From CALBPI01 sp039033995 (GTDB lineage Bacteria; Pseudomonadota; Gammaproteobacteria; Steroidobacterales; Woeseiaceae), in NCBI GenBank assembly GCA_039033995.1, contig JBCCBP010000002.1, positions 186,001 to 250,000 on the forward strand: a DNA stretch of 64,000 nucleotides, written 5' to 3'. A program made the position numbers and the translations under genes. The stretch's first letter is position 1. Each line of letters starts with the position of its first letter. Of this stretch, positions 35,052-43,704 are shown piece by piece. Under the pieces are notes generated by a model that saw only the letters and a program-made list of their open reading frames with translations, made no database searches and was not told where the DNA came from.

Positions 35052-35995
35052 TGCGACAGCCTGCCTGGCGTACAACAACATCGATCGCAGTGGCGCGTAC
35101 GCGTGCAGATCTGCTGCACAAGACACGCGCCTATTTCGCGAGACAGCGCGTGCTCGAGGTACAGACACCCTGCCTGTCGCGAGTAGCAGTCAGCGATTTG
35201 CATATCGACAGTGTTGTAGCGCACGTGGCCAGTCATCGTGCATTCCTACGCACGTCACCCGAGTACGCAATGAAGCGTTTGTTAGCCAGCGGTTATCCGG
35301 ATATCTACGAGATAGGGCGGGTTTTTCGTGATGGCGAACAAGGCAAACGCCATCAACCAGAATTCACAATGATTGAGTGGTATCGACACGAGTTCGGCTT
35401 GCAGGAGATCATCGACGACACGACAGCACTGCTCGGACACTTGTGCGGCGACCTGCTCACGACGGGCATCGAGCAATACACGTATGACGATGCACTCGAA
35501 CAAACGACGGGCCTTCGCAGTGACTCGCCAACACAGGACGTGATCGACTATGTGGGGGCCGACGTCGCGACAACCTTCGATTATGAACACGATGCATTGC
35601 TTGAGTACTTATTCGATACGGTAATCGCTAGTGATTTTCGCTCGAATTGTCTCACCGTCGTGTCCCACTACCCGGCCTCGATGGCCGCGCTCGCCGAGAT
35701 TAGCCAACACTGCCAACGAGCACTGCGTTTTGAAGTCTATGTCGGCGCTCTTGAACTCGCGAATGGATTCGTCGAATTGCGCGATGCCAAAGAACAGCGC
35801 GCCAGATTCGAACGTGACCTGACCGCCAGGGCCCAACGAAATAAGCCTGTGGAGCCACTCGATGAGCGTTTTCTGGCCGCCTTGTCGACCGGCCTGCCGA
35901 ACTGCGCCGGCGTCGCGGTTGGTTTCGATCGCGTAGTGATGCTCGCGACCGGCGAGAAAGACATTCGTCACGTTGTCAGTTTTTCAGAACTTTGA
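35051..35995 (+). CDS. epmA: EF-P lysine ligase EpmA (PoxA/GenX/YjeA)
   Basis: A 314-residue paralogue of the class II lysyl-tRNA synthetase catalytic domain without the anticodon-binding domain. It attaches (R)-beta-lysine to Lys34 of EF-P. Motif 2 is YEIGRVFRDGEQGKRHQPEFTMIEWYR and motif 3 contains GLPNCAGVAVGFDRVVML. The ATG overlaps the psd stop (TGATG); the longer upstream frame to 34991 lies in psd. Its target efp lies only about 0.5 kb further on, on the other strand. The partner aminomutase gene epmB is not in the window. Confidence 0.94.
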   Translation: MRQPAWRTTTSIAVARTRADLLHKTRAYFARQRVLEVQTPCLSRVAVSDLHIDSVVAHVASHRAFLRTSPEYAMKRLLASGYPDIYEIGRVFRDGEQGKRHQPEFTMIEWYRHEFGLQEIIDDTTALLGHLCGDLLTTGIEQYTYDDALEQTTGLRSDSPTQDVIDYVGADVATTFDYEHDALLEYLFDTVIASDFRSNCLTVVSHYPASMAALAEISQHCQRALRFEVYVGALELANGFVELRDAKEQRARFERDLTARAQRNKPVEPLDERFLAALSTGLPNCAGVAVGFDRVVMLATGEKDIRHVVSFSEL

Positions 35996-36507
35996 TGGTC
36001 TTAGATGCTATGGACGACAATACCGATTATGCGCTTCTGTTAGCACAAGCGACGGCACTGACCGAATCAGAACCCGATTCGCTGGCTAATCTCAGCAACA
36101 TCTCCGCGCTGTTGTTCGAGACAATCACTGGTCTTAACTGGTGCGGTTTCTACTTTAAGCGCGGCGACGAGCTGGTACTGGGGCCGTTCCAAGGGCGCTC
36201 TGCTTGTACCCGCATCGCGTGGGGTAAAGGCGTATGCGGCACGGCCGCTGCGACTGGCGAAACCCAGCGTATTGCCGATGTGCATGTCTTTGAGGGCCAC
36301 ATCGCGTGTGACGCAGCAAGCGAGTCGGAAATCGTCATACCCCTAATGGTCGCAAACGAAGTGATCGGTGTACTTGATATCGATAGCCCACGGAAAGCAC
36401 GTTTTTCAGCGCAAGATCAGTCGGGAATCGAACCTATCGCCAAACTGTGCGAGCGTCTGCTCGCCAATGAAAGGGACAGCCTCGGCTTACTATCGGGTCG
36501 TGGCTAG
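35995..36507 (+). CDS. msrC: Free methionine-(R)-sulfoxide reductase (GAF domain)
   Basis: A 170-residue GAF-fold enzyme that reduces free methionine-(R)-sulfoxide. The three family cysteines are present at 71, 81 and 105 with spacing 10 and 24, identical to that of the E. coli enzyme (84, 94, 118). WCGFYF, GPFQGR and IPLMVANEVIGVLDIDS are typical. The ATG overlaps the epmA stop as TGATG. The stop region overlaps that of efp, which converges from the right. Confidence 0.93.
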   Translation: MVLDAMDDNTDYALLLAQATALTESEPDSLANLSNISALLFETITGLNWCGFYFKRGDELVLGPFQGRSACTRIAWGKGVCGTAAATGETQRIADVHVFEGHIACDAASESEIVIPLMVANEVIGVLDIDSPRKARFSAQDQSGIEPIAKLCERLLANERDSLGLLSGRG

Positions 36508-37073
36508 TCCTTGACGCGCGAGACATACTCGCCGGTGCGAGTATCGACCCGAATCATCTCACCCTCTTCCAGAAACAGCGGCACACGCACGGTGGCACCG
36601 GTTTCCAAAGTCGCCGGTTTGACACCGCCCTGCGCCGTATCCCCTTTCAAACCGGGATCGGTCTGGGTAATTTTGAGCTCTACAAAATTCGGGGCAGCGA
36701 CACTCAGCGGTGAGCCATTCCACAACGTGACGCTGCAGGTGTCCTGATCTTTCAACCATGGCGTCGCCTCGGCGACCGCCGCTTGCGCAGCCGGATACTG
36801 GTCGTAAGTTTCGGGGTCCATGAAGTACCAGAATTCACCGTCCGTATAGAGGTATTGCATTTCGGTTTCAAGGACGTCTGCCGCCTCGACACTCTCACCG
36901 GACTTAAACGTCTTGTCGAGCACCTTGTTGGTCTTCAGGTTGCGGACTTTGACCCGGTTAAACGCTTGACCCTTGCCCGGTTTGACGAATTCATTCTCGA
37001 CAATGTTGTACGGATCGCCGTCCAGCATGATCTTCAGTCCAGACTTAAATTCGTTGGTGCTATAACTCGCCAT
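36504..37073 (-). CDS. efp: Translation elongation factor P
   Basis: A 189-residue EF-P that relieves ribosome stalling at polyproline. The modification site is Lys34 in FVKPGKGQAF, the residue acted on by EpmA. The three beta-barrel domains have normal length and the C-terminal GEMIRVDTRTGEYVSRVK is intact. The frame is open to 37157, but the ATG at 37073 gives the standard MASYSTNEF start. It converges with msrC, sharing 4 bp at the ends. Confidence 0.97.
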   Translation of the reverse strand: MASYSTNEFKSGLKIMLDGDPYNIVENEFVKPGKGQAFNRVKVRNLKTNKVLDKTFKSGESVEAADVLETEMQYLYTDGEFWYFMDPETYDQYPAAQAAVAEATPWLKDQDTCSVTLWNGSPLSVAAPNFVELKITQTDPGLKGDTAQGGVKPATLETGATVRVPLFLEEGEMIRVDTRTGEYVSRVKD

Positions 37074-37323
37074 TGATGCGCGCCCTTTTCGCTGCAGGTA
37101 TGCAAGTGCCATGGTAACCCGCCGGATCTGTCGCGGTAAACGTAACGAGCGCAGCACGGGTCTTGAATACGAGACAGGCTAGCCAAAAATCCACCTAAGT
37201 CACTGATGAAACGGATATAACGGAACTAGTTCACGTTTTGAACTCAGGCTCTCCGTGCCGCGGCAGCTCCTGTAATAGACTGAAGCACTCGAAAAACCCA
37301 ACGATCACGTACGGATACACGCT

Positions 37324-39378
37324 TTGTCTACGCCTCGCCAAATCAACATCACCATCGTTAGTCACGCTCAGGATGATGCTGAGATGATTAACCGTACCTT
37401 GCGAAATGCCGGGCTGGCTGCGCGGTGTGAATGGTGTCAGGACGCGGACTCATTCGCGCGACAGGTATCGCCTGAGACGCATCTGGTCATCGCGCGTCGG
37501 GATCAGCAGTCGCCGTCTCCTGCGGCCATTTGTGCCGTCGCCCATAAGCAGGATTTTCCGCTGGCCACGCTTTGGCTCGACGACGTCGCGGACGACGTTG
37601 TGATCACCGAGGCATTGCGCGCGGGCGCGGCCGATGTCTTGCCGGCAAACAACCTCGAGCGACTGGCACTGACGTTGGAGCGGACGCTTCAACATGCCGA
37701 GTTGGAACGACGGATCAACCATTCCCGTCACGACGCCGCGACCATTCAAAAACAAATCAGCTCATTGATCGACAATGTGCCGGATGCGATTGCACACGTA
37801 CAGGAAGGCATCATCGTCGAAGTCAACAAAGCGTGGGTTAATCTGGTAGGTCAAAAATCCGATGACGATTGTGTCGCGACACCACTGATGGATGCAGTGT
37901 CCAAAAACAGTCAGGATGCGCTGAAAGGCGCACTCAAAGCGATCAGCATGGACCGCTGGCCGGGAGAACCGTTAGACGTTGAATTAACGAAATCTGATGG
38001 CAGCGACGTCTACGTGCCAATGCTGCTCGAGGCCGCGCACTTCGATGGTGAGCCCGCTGTGCGCATCGCAGTCAAGCCGCAGGAGCAAGACGACAAACGT
38101 GTCAATTCTTTATTGCGGGACGCGGCGAAAAAAGATCCCAGCACATTCCTCTATCACCGAAAGTACTTCCTAAAGTTGATCCAACATCGACTTGAGACCC
38201 CTCTCGAACAGGGTCAGCGTTTCCTAGCGTGGATCCGCATTGATGACTTCCGCAGCATCCGTGACGAACTCGGCGTGTTGCTCAGTGAGGAAGTGCTCGC
38301 CGATTTTGCGGAGTTTCTCCGCCAGCGTATCGACCGGGCCGATATCGCGGGACGGTTCGAAGGCACAGCGTTTACACTGTTGATGGAACGCGGTAGCGAG
38401 CAAGAGGCAATCAACTGGGCGAAAGCCTTCGCACACGCGGTTGGCGAGCGCGTATTCGGTGCCGGTGACCGAACACTCAGCCTTAGTTGCGGCATTGGTA
38501 TTTGTCCACACAATGCGGTCGCACCAACGGTCGAAGATCTGATGAACATCAGCGAGCAGACTTACCGCAGCGCGCACAGCGCAGGACGCGGTCAGGTTCG
38601 GCTGCACGAAACGGATGACGAGGATACGCGCATCAGAAACCACGATGCCATGTGGGCCAAGCGCATCACCGAGGCACTGAAGGAAAACAGGTTCCGCTTG
38701 TTGCAACAGCCTATCGCCGCGCTGGACGGCGAAGCGTCGACCATGTTCGACATCCTCGTGCGCATGGTGAATGAGCAAGACGAGGTGATTGCGCCCTCCG
38801 AGTTTTTACCTGCGGCGAAACGCAGCCATATGTTGCACGCCATCGACCGCTGGGTTATCGGGGCATCGATGGCGTTGTGTCGGGAGCGTCGACCGGATCT
38901 CGTGTTTCTGAGGATGAGCGAGCAGTCACTGATCGATAAATCGTTCACCGCATGGCTGAAGACCATGATCAGTCGCGCGCAAATCAATCCGGCCACCGTG
39001 TGTTTTCAGGTGACCGAAGAAACCGCACTGAGCTACCTGAAAGCCACGGCACAACTATCAACCTTCGTGCGCGCACTGGGATGTCGCTTTGCGATCGAGC
39101 ATTGTGGTATTTCCGATAAATCGGAAAAACTTGTTGGTAATCTGCCGCTCGACTTCGTCAAGATTGACGGCGCTCTGATTGCCAATCTGTCATCCGACGA
39201 CGATGCACGTGCGCGTACCAAAGCGATTGTTGAAGCTGCGACGAACCGCTCTATCCAGACAATTGCCGAGAAAGTTCAGGATGCCAACACCATGGCTGCG
39301 CTATGGCAGCTCGGCATTAGTTTTATGCAAGGTCATTACGTACAAGAACCGGAAGTGGTACTCCAGGAATCCGCTTAA
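37324..39378 (+). CDS. fimX: FimX-like protein: receiver-PAS-degenerate GGDEF-degenerate EAL
   Basis: A 684-residue cytoplasmic protein with the FimX architecture. A receiver-like domain (about 1-125) has no clear phospho-acceptor Asp. A PAS domain (about 140-250) follows, then a GGDEF-like domain (about 265-425) whose active-site motif is GRFEGTAF, and an EAL-like domain (about 440-680). In the EAL-like domain EAL is replaced by DIL (FDILVRM) and DDFG by EHCG. Loss of the catalytic residues suggests a c-di-GMP effector, not a synthase or esterase. FimX proteins control type IV pilus assembly. The start is TTG at 37324 after ACGGATAC; no better in-frame start precedes the receiver domain. A FimV-like gene follows 31 bp downstream. 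Name by architecture; confidence in exact orthology is moderate. Confidence 0.75.
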   Translation: MSTPRQINITIVSHAQDDAEMINRTLRNAGLAARCEWCQDADSFARQVSPETHLVIARRDQQSPSPAAICAVAHKQDFPLATLWLDDVADDVVITEALRAGAADVLPANNLERLALTLERTLQHAELERRINHSRHDAATIQKQISSLIDNVPDAIAHVQEGIIVEVNKAWVNLVGQKSDDDCVATPLMDAVSKNSQDALKGALKAISMDRWPGEPLDVELTKSDGSDVYVPMLLEAAHFDGEPAVRIAVKPQEQDDKRVNSLLRDAAKKDPSTFLYHRKYFLKLIQHRLETPLEQGQRFLAWIRIDDFRSIRDELGVLLSEEVLADFAEFLRQRIDRADIAGRFEGTAFTLLMERGSEQEAINWAKAFAHAVGERVFGAGDRTLSLSCGIGICPHNAVAPTVEDLMNISEQTYRSAHSAGRGQVRLHETDDEDTRIRNHDAMWAKRITEALKENRFRLLQQPIAALDGEASTMFDILVRMVNEQDEVIAPSEFLPAAKRSHMLHAIDRWVIGASMALCRERRPDLVFLRMSEQSLIDKSFTAWLKTMISRAQINPATVCFQVTEETALSYLKATAQLSTFVRALGCRFAIEHCGISDKSEKLVGNLPLDFVKIDGALIANLSSDDDARARTKAIVEAATNRSIQTIAEKVQDANTMAALWQLGISFMQGHYVQEPEVVLQESA

Positions 39379-39409
39379 GCACCGGAAACATCTCGAGGGA
39401 GAACGAATC

Positions 39410-41398
39410 ATGCAACCCGCAACGAACAAGATTGCCGCCGCCGTCGCACTGGCACTCGGGGTCCTAGCAAGCCCCGGCAATGCGCTTGAGCTAGGCGAAA
39501 TCAAGGTCCGCTCGGCGTTAGGGGAACGCCTGGTTGCAGAACTGCCGATTGGCGCGGACGATGCCGGTCTGTCACCAGACTGCTTCAGCGTAAGAAGCGA
39601 TACGCTGCTCGAAGATAGCAACATCGTCAATATTCGCCTCAATGGCCGGTCTCTGTTGATTCAATCGAACAAAGTTGTCACAGAGCCGATCGTGATGTTG
39701 AGTGTGACTGCGAAGTGTAATTCGCTGGCATCGTTGCGACGCGACTACACACTGTTTATCAATCCACCAAACCGTGTCAGCTCGGCACAGCGCGCTGCGT
39801 TGCGCCTCGACAGCGCACCGACTCGCGACACGATGCCGGCGGCTCGTCAACGTATTGCTACGACGGACTCGTCACGACCACGCAAAACCACTAGCCGCAC
39901 GCCGATCAACGGCGCACGCTACGAGGTGCAGCAAGGAGACAGCGTATCGGCAATCGCCATGCGGATGGGAGCGAAAGGCGCCGATCTCTGGCCCACCGTC
40001 AAGAAAATCGTTGCGGAAAACCCCGACGCCTTCATTAACGGTGACGCGGACCGCCTGTTAGCGGGAGCCGTGCTGGCGTTACCAGTCGCCCTGTCCGCCA
40101 GCCTGCCGCAACCCGTTGCGACGACGACGACGAACGTCGCGCCTATTGAGGTCACGGAACCACCCACCGTTTCAACTGCTTCGCCTTCTCCGGATGAACC
40201 ACCGCCTGCCACGAGCATGCCGGTCACGCAGGAGCGCGTCGCGTTGATGGACGCGATTGCGGAAAGCGACGCCGAGCTCGCATCGGTACGCGAAGAGATC
40301 GCCGCGTTACAACGGCAATTAGCGATCGGAGAGACCCCGACCGTCAGTGATAGCCCCTTCGTACAGGCAGAACCTGAACCGATACAGGCAACGCCCGCGG
40401 CTGTCGTTGCCGATAGCACCGTCAACAATGCGGCGCCATCCTCGTGGGGTAAGTTTTTCGCGTTCATCCTTGGCGGTGCGAGTCTGCTGGTCATCGCCGT
40501 TCTGTGGCGGATGCAACAACAAGCGCGCAGCCGACGACAACGGCAGCGTGAAGCAGCGCAATGGACGCCAGCACGAGCGGAGCGACCGCGGACGCATCGC
40601 ACAAAACCGATGTCCGCAGCCGGCGCTCGTCGTGCCGCGACGGAAGAAAACTACTTCGTCCGCGAGGATGACAGCGACGATAAGTTGACGGTACTCGATC
40701 ACGATTTCAGTGACGATGTCGGCCAGCGTACGGATAACCTGACGTTGGAATCCACCTACGGGTATCGATCACGCCTAGAAGACGCTCAGCCTGACGCGAC
40801 GGCAGCGCAACAGGAGGATGCATGGCTGGTCGAGAATACTGACCGTTTCGAAATCCCGAGTGCAGATATCAGCGCACAATCGCCAGCACCGTTTATCGAC
40901 GAACCGACCGCAGAAATGCCGCGTGCAGAGGCAGCGGATCGTTCCGGCGAGACAACCATCGACGAGCAGTCGCTCGAAATGCTCGCGAAAGACTACGAAC
41001 ATGAATTCACACGGACGCAGCAACTGGAGAAAGCGTTAGCGCAAGCCGCGCTGGCCAGCGGTATTGCCAACATCGTTGACGACGCCAAGCGCGCAGGAGA
41101 GCCGGTCAATATCGACGACACCGTCGAGCAAATCGTTCAAGCCTCAACCGGTGATACCACTCAGACAATGCCACCCGAGGAGCTGCGACGCGCTTCGGCA
41201 GAGGACAACGAAGAAGCCATTCGTGAGTTTACCGAAACGATTGCAGAAGAAGACGCAACTTTGCAAATGAATGCCGACACCGATGATCTCGGATTCGATA
41301 TCACATCGACATTTCAGGCGGACATCGATGACATTGCGGAAACGGACGACGAGGATGGCACCGAGATCATGCAACGCACAGGGATTCGCAAAGGCTGA
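39410..41398 (+). CDS. Second FimV-like LysM protein
   Basis: A 662-residue inner-membrane protein paralogous to the FimV at 26832-29816. The signal peptide (1-25) leads to ALELGEIKVRSALGERLVAEL, the FimV N-domain, which here has two cysteines (60, 103) able to form a disulfide. A LysM-like region (about 170-225), a proline/threonine linker, a short coiled coil (about 277-305), a membrane segment (about 347-367) and an acidic cytoplasmic tail follow. The strong FimV C-terminal TPR end is not obvious. The ATG at 39410 has an AGGGAG ribosome site and starts the signal peptide. Probably cotranscribed with fimX; role in pole or pilus organisation is inferred. Confidence 0.8.
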   Translation: MQPATNKIAAAVALALGVLASPGNALELGEIKVRSALGERLVAELPIGADDAGLSPDCFSVRSDTLLEDSNIVNIRLNGRSLLIQSNKVVTEPIVMLSVTAKCNSLASLRRDYTLFINPPNRVSSAQRAALRLDSAPTRDTMPAARQRIATTDSSRPRKTTSRTPINGARYEVQQGDSVSAIAMRMGAKGADLWPTVKKIVAENPDAFINGDADRLLAGAVLALPVALSASLPQPVATTTTNVAPIEVTEPPTVSTASPSPDEPPPATSMPVTQERVALMDAIAESDAELASVREEIAALQRQLAIGETPTVSDSPFVQAEPEPIQATPAAVVADSTVNNAAPSSWGKFFAFILGGASLLVIAVLWRMQQQARSRRQRQREAAQWTPARAERPRTHRTKPMSAAGARRAATEENYFVREDDSDDKLTVLDHDFSDDVGQRTDNLTLESTYGYRSRLEDAQPDATAAQQEDAWLVENTDRFEIPSADISAQSPAPFIDEPTAEMPRAEAADRSGETTIDEQSLEMLAKDYEHEFTRTQQLEKALAQAALASGIANIVDDAKRAGEPVNIDDTVEQIVQASTGDTTQTMPPEELRRASAEDNEEAIREFTETIAEEDATLQMNADTDDLGFDITSTFQADIDDIAETDDEDGTEIMQRTGIRKG

Positions 41399-41418
41399 TT
41401 ATCCAGCGCGAGCCGTTG

Positions 41419-43662
41419 CTAGCCGAGCGAGAGTCGGTCCACGCGCCGGTAATTGCGCGACAGCATCTGTCCTCGGTTGCCACGGGTTCCGACATACTGC
41501 TCGAGATCCTGTGACTTCAGCGTCATATGCCGATCCGCACAATGTACGACCAGGCTAGCGCCGGCTGGCAATGCCTGTATCGCCACCATGTGCTCTTCTC
41601 CAGCAACGAATTTCTTGCGTGGGATGTCCATAATCTTGTTGCCCTTGCCACGGGTCAGCTCCGGTAGATCGTCGAGATCAAACACGAGAAGTCGGCCAAT
41701 GCTGCTCACCGCCGCGATCATTTCTCCTTCGCTCCACTCCGTTGCAGAGGGTACCAACACGTCGGCACCCGTCGGCACGTTCAGCATTGCCTTCCCTGCC
41801 TTGGCGCGGCTCAGCAGGTTCTCTGCCAGCACCACGAATCCGTAACCGGCACTGGTCGCCACCACGTACCGCTGATCAGTAGCTCCAAACATCACCCCCG
41901 CGAAACGCGCGCCGTCAGGTGGATTGAAATGGCTCGACAAGGGTTCGCCCTGCCCGCGCGCAGAAGGTAACGCGTGGGCGATTAGACTATAGACCCGACC
42001 CGCGCTATCGAGAAACAATGCGGTCTGGTTGCTCTTGCCTTGACCCGCATCGAGATAGCCGTCGCCCGACTTGTAATTGAGAGAACGCGGGTCAATCTCA
42101 TGGCCCTTCGCGGCGCGCGCCCAGCCGCGTTCCGACAGGACGACTGTGACAGGCTCGCTGGCGACCAACGCCGTTTCATCTAGAGCCTTGCCGGCTTCCC
42201 GCTCAACGATACGCGTCCGTCGTTCATCACCAAATTCTTCCGTGTCAGCCAGTATTTCCTTCTTGACCAGGGTCTTCAATCGAGCATCGCTACCGAGTAT
42301 TTTTTCAAGCTCGACTTTTTCCGCTTGCAAGGACTCCTGCTCGCCACGAATCTTGAATTCCTCCAGTTTGGCAAGATTACGTAAGCGGAGGTTGAGTATT
42401 GCATCGGCCTGAATTTCGCTGAGCTTGAAACGTCTCATTAGTTCGGCGCGAGGTTCATCCTCTTCGCGAATAATCCGAATCACTTCGTCGATATTCAGGT
42501 AAGCGACCAGCAGGCCGTCGAGGATGTGCAGTCGATCTTCGACCTTTCCGAGCCGATGCTCGAGCCGCCGGATGACGGTGGACTTTCTGAACGATAGCCA
42601 TTCCACAAGCATCTCGCGCAGTGCAAAAACACGCGGTGCGCCGTTCAATCCGATCACATTCAAATTGACACGCAGCGTCCGCTCCAATGCCGTCGTTGCG
42701 AATAGATGTGACATCAGTGCATCGACGTCGACGCGGCGACTTTTTGGTGTAATCACCAACCGCACCGGCGCCTCGTGATCCGACTCATCCCGCAAGTCTT
42801 CCACCATCGGTAATTTCTTGGCGCGCATTTGAGCGGCAATCTGTTCCAGCACCTTCGCGCCGGAGGTTTGGTAGGGTAACTCGGTGATAACGATATCGTC
42901 GTCTTCACGCGTCCATACCGCCCTCGCGCGCAGCGTACCGTTACCGGTTTCGTACACCTGACGAATTTCTTCCGCTGATGAGATTAACTCTCCTCCGGTC
43001 GGGAAGTCGGGACCCTGAATATGCACCAGCAAATCGTCGAGGGTCGAGCGCGGCTTTTCGAGCAATTGCACCAACGCTCCGCTGACCTCGCCGAGGTTGT
43101 GCGGTGGAATATCGGTCGACATGCCGACCGCAATACCGCTCGTACCGTTGAGCAACAGATTCGGCAGGCGTGCGGGCAGATTGACCGGCTCGTCGATGGT
43201 GCCGTCGAAATTAGGTTGCCAATCGACGGTCCCTTGCCCAAGCTCCGACAACAACGAAGCGGCGTACGGCCGCAACTTAGCTTCGGTATACCGCATTGCC
43301 GCGAATGACTTGGGGTCATCCGGAGAGCCCCAGTTGCCCTGCCCGAAGATAGTTGGATACCGGTAAGAAAACTCCTGCGCCATCAGCACCATCGCTTCGT
43401 AACACGCAGAATCACCATGCGGATGGAATTTGCCGATGACATCGCCGATCGTACGCGCCGACTTCTTGGGCTTCGCATTAGCCGCGAGGTTGAGCTCGCT
43501 CATGGCATAAATGATGCGACGCTGAACCGGTTTCAGACCATCGCCAATATGTGGTAGCGCGCGATCGAGAATGACGTACATCGAGTAATCCAGATAGGCT
43601 TTCTCGGTGTACTCACGCAGTGGCATCTGCTCGACGCCTTCAAGATTCAGTTCGTTCTGCAT
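41419..43662 (-). CDS. parC: DNA topoisomerase IV subunit A
   Basis: A 747-residue type IIA topoisomerase subunit that decatenates daughter chromosomes. The catalytic Tyr125 is in FAAMRYTEAKL. The quinolone region reads HPHGDSACYEAMV, with Ser and Glu at the positions equivalent to E. coli Ser80 and Glu84, the wild-type state. The C-terminal beta-pinwheel is present. It follows parE by 42 bp on the same strand. Confidence 0.97.
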   Translation of the reverse strand: MQNELNLEGVEQMPLREYTEKAYLDYSMYVILDRALPHIGDGLKPVQRRIIYAMSELNLAANAKPKKSARTIGDVIGKFHPHGDSACYEAMVLMAQEFSYRYPTIFGQGNWGSPDDPKSFAAMRYTEAKLRPYAASLLSELGQGTVDWQPNFDGTIDEPVNLPARLPNLLLNGTSGIAVGMSTDIPPHNLGEVSGALVQLLEKPRSTLDDLLVHIQGPDFPTGGELISSAEEIRQVYETGNGTLRARAVWTREDDDIVITELPYQTSGAKVLEQIAAQMRAKKLPMVEDLRDESDHEAPVRLVITPKSRRVDVDALMSHLFATTALERTLRVNLNVIGLNGAPRVFALREMLVEWLSFRKSTVIRRLEHRLGKVEDRLHILDGLLVAYLNIDEVIRIIREEDEPRAELMRRFKLSEIQADAILNLRLRNLAKLEEFKIRGEQESLQAEKVELEKILGSDARLKTLVKKEILADTEEFGDERRTRIVEREAGKALDETALVASEPVTVVLSERGWARAAKGHEIDPRSLNYKSGDGYLDAGQGKSNQTALFLDSAGRVYSLIAHALPSARGQGEPLSSHFNPPDGARFAGVMFGATDQRYVVATSAGYGFVVLAENLLSRAKAGKAMLNVPTGADVLVPSATEWSEGEMIAAVSSIGRLLVFDLDDLPELTRGKGNKIMDIPRKKFVAGEEHMVAIQALPAGASLVVHCADRHMTLKSQDLEQYVGTRGNRGQMLSRNYRRVDRLSLG

Positions 43663-43704
43663 TCAGGCAGATTCCTTTATAGAGCGATCAGTGGCCATGA
43701 CGAC

